A stretch of 64,000 nucleotides of DNA, from NCBI RefSeq assembly GCF_003626635.1, contig NZ_RAZT01000018.1, forward strand, positions 1 to 64,000, given 5' to 3'. Shown here one piece after another: positions 61,116 to 64,000 of the stretch. A program made the translations under genes and the position numbers. Source of the stretch: Micromonospora musae. GTDB taxonomy: Bacteria > Actinomycetota > Actinomycetes > Mycobacteriales > Micromonosporaceae. The notes under the pieces are model-generated. The model searched no databases and was not told the origin of the DNA. It saw nothing but the letters and a program-made list of their open reading frames with translations. Numbering within the stretch: the first letter of the stretch is position 1; every line of letters begins with the position of its first letter.

Positions 61116-61631
61116 ATGTCTGACCTGATCACGGTCCACCCGGCGGAGCCCGGGGACGGTGACATCCTCGGCGAGATCCACGCCCTCTCCTGGGGCGTCT
61201 CGCACGGCCCGTTCTGCACGCCAAAGGTCGCCGCGGCCGGGGTCGAGGAGCGGCGTACCAAGTGGCACGGGATTCTGGCCGAGGGCGGGGACCCGATCCT
61301 GCTGGCGCGCCTGAACGAGCGGCCGGGGGCCTTCGCCCGGTTCGGTGCCTCCACCTTCCGTCCCGGCCTCGCGGAGATCCATACCTTCTTCGCCCACCCG
61401 GACGTCTGGGGCAGCGGCATCGCGAAGGTCCTGTTGACGGCCGTCCTGGACCGGGCGCGCGACGCCGGGTACGACGACGTGCATCTGTGGACGCTGCGGG
61501 ACTCCGCGCAGGCGCGTCGCTTCTACGCCAAGAACGGCTTCGTCGAGACCGGCAGGACCCACGACCACGACTTCGGCGAGGGCCCTCCGCTGGCCCTGGT
61601 CGAGCTGGAGCGAGCCCTGCCCCGCCGTTGA
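61116..61631 (+). CDS. GNAT-family N-acetyltransferase
   Basis: 171 aa from the ATG at 61116. MSDLITVHPAEPGDGDILGE (strand 1), EIHTFFAHPDVWGSGIAKVL (acetyl-CoA loop, R/G-x-x-G-x-A variant as GSGIAK) and LWTLRDSAQARRFYAKNGFV (motif B) define a compact GNAT. The WTLRDS and FYAKNGFVETGR segments are characteristic of small-molecule or RimI-like members. Acceptor unknown; monocistronic. Confidence 0.9.
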   Translation: MSDLITVHPAEPGDGDILGEIHALSWGVSHGPFCTPKVAAAGVEERRTKWHGILAEGGDPILLARLNERPGAFARFGASTFRPGLAEIHTFFAHPDVWGSGIAKVLLTAVLDRARDAGYDDVHLWTLRDSAQARRFYAKNGFVETGRTHDHDFGEGPPLALVELERALPRR

Positions 61632-61662
61632 CCCGCTCGATCGAAGACGGTCTCACCAGCGC

Positions 61663-62634
61663 TTAGCGCACGGTGAGCAGCAGCTTCCCCGGGTAGGAGG
61701 TCTGCAGCCGCCGGTGGGCTTCGGCGGCCCGTCCCAGCGGGAACTTCTCGGCGACGTGCACCTGGAACGGCCCCGCCTCGATCAGCTCGTTGAGCCGCCG
61801 CAACTGCCCGGGGTTGCTCTCCCCGTCGTACGCCTGGGTCGTCATGCCGGGTCGCTCGCTCGGCTGCGGCTGTACACCGTTGGGGTACGCGAGCGTGCCA
61901 CCGTCGCGTACCGCCTCGGCGAGCCGGTCCAACGTCGCGCCGCCCGCCATCGCCAGCAGCCCGTCGACCCCGTTCGGCGTCACCTCGCGGATCCGTGCGA
62001 GCACGTCGTCGAGGTCGCCGTGGCCGTCGAGGGAAACGTCGGCGCCGAGCCGGGTCACCAGCGCCACGCCTTCGCGGCCGGAGGCCACGGCGATCACGTT
62101 GAGGTTCTGCCGCTTCGCCAACTGCACGGCCAGGTGTCCCTGACCGCCGCTCGCGCCGAAGATCAGCAGCCACGCCCCGGCCGGCAGGGCGAGCGCATCC
62201 AACCCCGACAACGCGGTCAACGCGTCGGTGGGCATCGCCCCCGCGTGCTCCACCGGCACGCCCGCCGGCAGCTTCGCGACGTACTGCGCGTTGGTCGCCG
62301 CGTACTCGGCGTAGAAGCCGCCCTTCGGCACCATGGAGTCGGAGACGTAGACCACGTCGCCCACGGTCAGACCGGTCACCTTCCCGCCCACCGCGGCGAC
62401 CGTTCCCGCGGCGTCGGTGCCGGGCACGAGCGGAAAGGACGCGCCCTCGGGCACCAGCATGCCTTGACGGCGCAGGGCGTCCCATACCCCGACGCCGGCG
62501 GTCCAGACCTTGAGCAGGATCTCGTCGTCGGCGATCTGCGGCACCGGCAGCATGCGCGGCGTGATCACCTCTGGGCCACCGAACTCGTCGAGGGCCGCGA
62601 CCTGCATCCGCTCGGGCACGTCGCCGTCTGCCAT
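61663..62634 (-). CDS. NADP-dependent quinone-oxidoreductase-like protein (MDR superfamily)
   Basis: 323 aa. The N-terminal GroES-like fold (AALDEFGGPEVITPRMLPVP) lacks the catalytic zinc residues; the Rossmann domain has LLIFGASGGQGHLAVQLAKR and VIAVASGREGVALVTRLGAD. The protein thus belongs to the zinc-free quinone oxidoreductase/enoyl reductase type of the medium-chain reductases. A GAGGAAG site precedes the ATG. Substrate unknown. Confidence 0.9.
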   Translation of the reverse strand: MADGDVPERMQVAALDEFGGPEVITPRMLPVPQIADDEILLKVWTAGVGVWDALRRQGMLVPEGASFPLVPGTDAAGTVAAVGGKVTGLTVGDVVYVSDSMVPKGGFYAEYAATNAQYVAKLPAGVPVEHAGAMPTDALTALSGLDALALPAGAWLLIFGASGGQGHLAVQLAKRQNLNVIAVASGREGVALVTRLGADVSLDGHGDLDDVLARIREVTPNGVDGLLAMAGGATLDRLAEAVRDGGTLAYPNGVQPQPSERPGMTTQAYDGESNPGQLRRLNELIEAGPFQVHVAEKFPLGRAAEAHRRLQTSYPGKLLLTVR

Positions 62635-62814
62635 CTGGACTTCCTCTCCGCCCTGCTCTCCGCGGCCGCGCGATCAGGCAGCCGTTGCGAGGCCGAGCGC
62701 ACAGCGGTCGCCGTCAACCGGTGGTGAGCACGGCCGCGCCGCCCCGAACCGCGCCGGCATCGTCGATCGCAGCATGCCGTACGCCCACCCCGGACGGCCC
62801 CCACCGGGCGTCGT

Positions 62815-63750
62815 TCACCCGGTCGGGCTACCGAGCAGCTCGTCGACCTCGCCGGCGGTGGGGGCCGTCGCGGGCCCCTGCCGGGTGACGGCCAGCGCCG
62901 CGGCGGCGTTGGCGCGACGGACGGCCTGGACCGGGTCGAGACCGCTGACGAGGGCCGCGATGAAGGCGCCCAGGTGGGCATCCCCGGCGCCGTTGGTGTC
63001 CACGGCGGTCACCGGGAAGGCGGGCACGGGTACGGTCCGGCCGGCGGTGGCGACCACGGCGCCCTCCGGTCCGGTGCGGACCACCACCCCGGCCCGCCCG
63101 GTGCGGGCCACCAGGGCGGCGGCGGCCGACTCCGGATCGGCCTGCTCGGTGAGGATCCGCGCCTCCCGCTCGTTGCAGCTCCACCAGTCGGCACGTTCCA
63201 AGGCGGCCGAGAGGACCGGCCCGGGGATCTCGGCGACCAGCGGACCGGGGTCGACGACGACGGTGACCTCCGGGGCGAGCGTCGGCAGCCAGGCCGCCAG
63301 CGCCGCCCCGTTGGACGGGTAGGCCAGGCTGTATCCGGAGACGTAGACGACGTCGCCGGGTCGCAGGTCGACCCGCGCCAGGTCCGCCGCGCCGAGCCGC
63401 GCCTCCGCGCCGACGCTGGTGGCGAACGTACGCTCCCCGGTCGGGTCGATCAGCGCGACGCTGAACCCGGTGTCGACGTCCGGGAGCGCCGGCTGCACGA
63501 CCTCGATGCCGGCCTGGGCCAGCTGCTCGCGGGCCAGGTCCCCGAAGGGGCCGGTGCCGTGCAACCCGGCGTACGCCACGGGCAACCCCTGACGCGCCGC
63601 GCTCACCATGACGTTCAGCCCGCCCCCGGCGGTGATCCGGCTGCCCGAGGCGAGGACGTCCCCACCGACCTCGGGCAGCCGCGGCAGGTACATCACCACG
63701 TCGACGACGACGTTGCCGGTGTGCACCAGCCGGGGCGATTCGCCGCTCAC
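62815..63750 (-). CDS. PfkB-family carbohydrate/nucleoside kinase
   Basis: 311 aa. Ribokinase-fold markers: GNVVVDVVMYLPRLPEVGGD, ITAGGGLNVMVSAARQG (substrate loop), WSCNEREARILTEQ, and the C-terminal signature VDTNGAGDAHLGAFIAALVS with the catalytic Asp and anion-hole Gly residues. It phosphorylates a sugar or nucleoside with ATP. Its GTG start overlaps the stop of the upstream NCS1-type permease, so the substrate may be a nucleobase-linked compound such as pseudouridine or a nucleoside; inferred. Confidence 0.9.
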   Translation of the reverse strand: MSGESPRLVHTGNVVVDVVMYLPRLPEVGGDVLASGSRITAGGGLNVMVSAARQGLPVAYAGLHGTGPFGDLAREQLAQAGIEVVQPALPDVDTGFSVALIDPTGERTFATSVGAEARLGAADLARVDLRPGDVVYVSGYSLAYPSNGAALAAWLPTLAPEVTVVVDPGPLVAEIPGPVLSAALERADWWSCNEREARILTEQADPESAAAALVARTGRAGVVVRTGPEGAVVATAGRTVPVPAFPVTAVDTNGAGDAHLGAFIAALVSGLDPVQAVRRANAAAALAVTRQGPATAPTAGEVDELLGSPTG

Positions 63751-64000
63751 CGCTCGGCCCCCGCGGTCCGCTCGCCGGTCGCCTGCTCGGCGACGGCCTG
63801 TCCGACCTGACCGGTCGGGCTGCCGCGCCGGGCGCTCCTGGCGCCCAGCAGCAGATACATGGCGCCGGCGACGACGAAGGCCGCGACCCAGCCGAGGCCG
63901 TTCGTGCCGAGCCAGGAGTCCGCGAGCGGACCGCTGAACCAGACGTCGTCGGCCGAGGTCGAGGCCGTGAGGAAGAGCAGCCCGACGACGGTGCCGGCGA
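63747..64000 (-). CDS. C-terminus of an NCS1-type (cytosine/purine) permease
   Basis: The last 84 residues of a gene cut by the window edge. Hydrophobic helices alternate with a WFSGPLADSWLGTNGLGWVA segment, the usual end of NCS1 nucleobase permeases, then a polar tail. The TGA stop (63747-63749) overlaps the PfkB start GTG (GTGA), so the two are translationally coupled. Family is inferred from a short fragment. Confidence 0.6.
   Translation of the reverse strand, partial: AGTVVGLLFLTASTSADDVWFSGPLADSWLGTNGLGWVAAFVVAGAMYLLLGARSARRGSPTGQVGQAVAEQATGERTAGAER

Noticed and set aside
1..64000. A secondary-metabolite gene cluster around the O-methyltransferase or AfsR-like regulator
   Set aside because: No PKS, NRPS, terpene or RiPP core enzymes are present near either gene, so no cluster is claimed.

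Overview
The window is very GC-rich (most third codon positions are G or C) and reads as a chromosomal segment of an actinomycete, most likely Micromonosporaceae (Micromonospora or a relative). That assignment rests on codon use, GTG starts, leaderless-looking promoters, an Rpf gene under a c-di-AMP riboswitch, an AfsR/SARP-type giant regulator and WYL/DinB and HisKA_3/LuxR pairs. It is inference from gene content. No rRNA, tRNA, CRISPR array, intact transposase or prophage was seen.

Layout. 1-6.5 kb: tail of an NTF2-like protein, YciO, an SRPBCC-TetR pair with a palindrome across the start codon, a FUSC membrane protein, a small monooxygenase, and a divergent DinB / WYL-regulator pair. A 167-bp MITE-like element follows directly (6476-6642). 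6.7-12 kb: GNAT enzyme, small Cys-rich protein, O-methyltransferase, an rpfA-type gene with a Crp-like site and a ydaO riboswitch, and a 498-aa protein with immunity-protein-like features. 12-19 kb: katG, a gene-poor 0.7-kb stretch, and a four-gene OpuB-type quaternary-amine ABC importer. 19-31.8 kb: aldo/keto reductase, two unknown proteins, an AfsR-like ATPase regulator, hemerythrin, SEC-C protein, SDR, a two-component system and a multipass membrane protein. 32.1-34.2 kb: an orphan 689-aa STAND-like P-loop NTPase, a possible defence or signalling protein. 34-41.5 kb: WrbA, NhaA, a TatA-like microprotein, an MFS exporter with an XRE-cupin regulator, and an ABC exporter.

42.1-57.2 kb is the most coherent system. 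All genes are on the plus strand: an ABC sugar importer (lipoprotein plus two permeases), an intracellular GH127 beta-L-arabinofuranosidase, a 1577-aa secreted GH121-like multidomain protein, a 1056-aa secreted GH43 protein, then a WxL-like secreted protein and a DUF916-like membrane-anchored partner. The gene order parallels the Bifidobacterium longum locus for hydroxyproline-linked beta-L-arabinofuranosides of plant extensins. I propose that the secreted enzymes release arabino-oligosaccharides, the ABC transporter imports them and GH127 hydrolyses them inside. LacI-type palindromes lie upstream of the importer and of the GH121-like gene, but no LacI gene is in the window.

57.4-64 kb: an unknown 167-aa protein, a YtcJ-type amidohydrolase, a lipoprotein, a GNAT enzyme, a quinone-oxidoreductase-like enzyme, and a PfkB kinase translationally coupled to an NCS1-type permease cut by the window edge.
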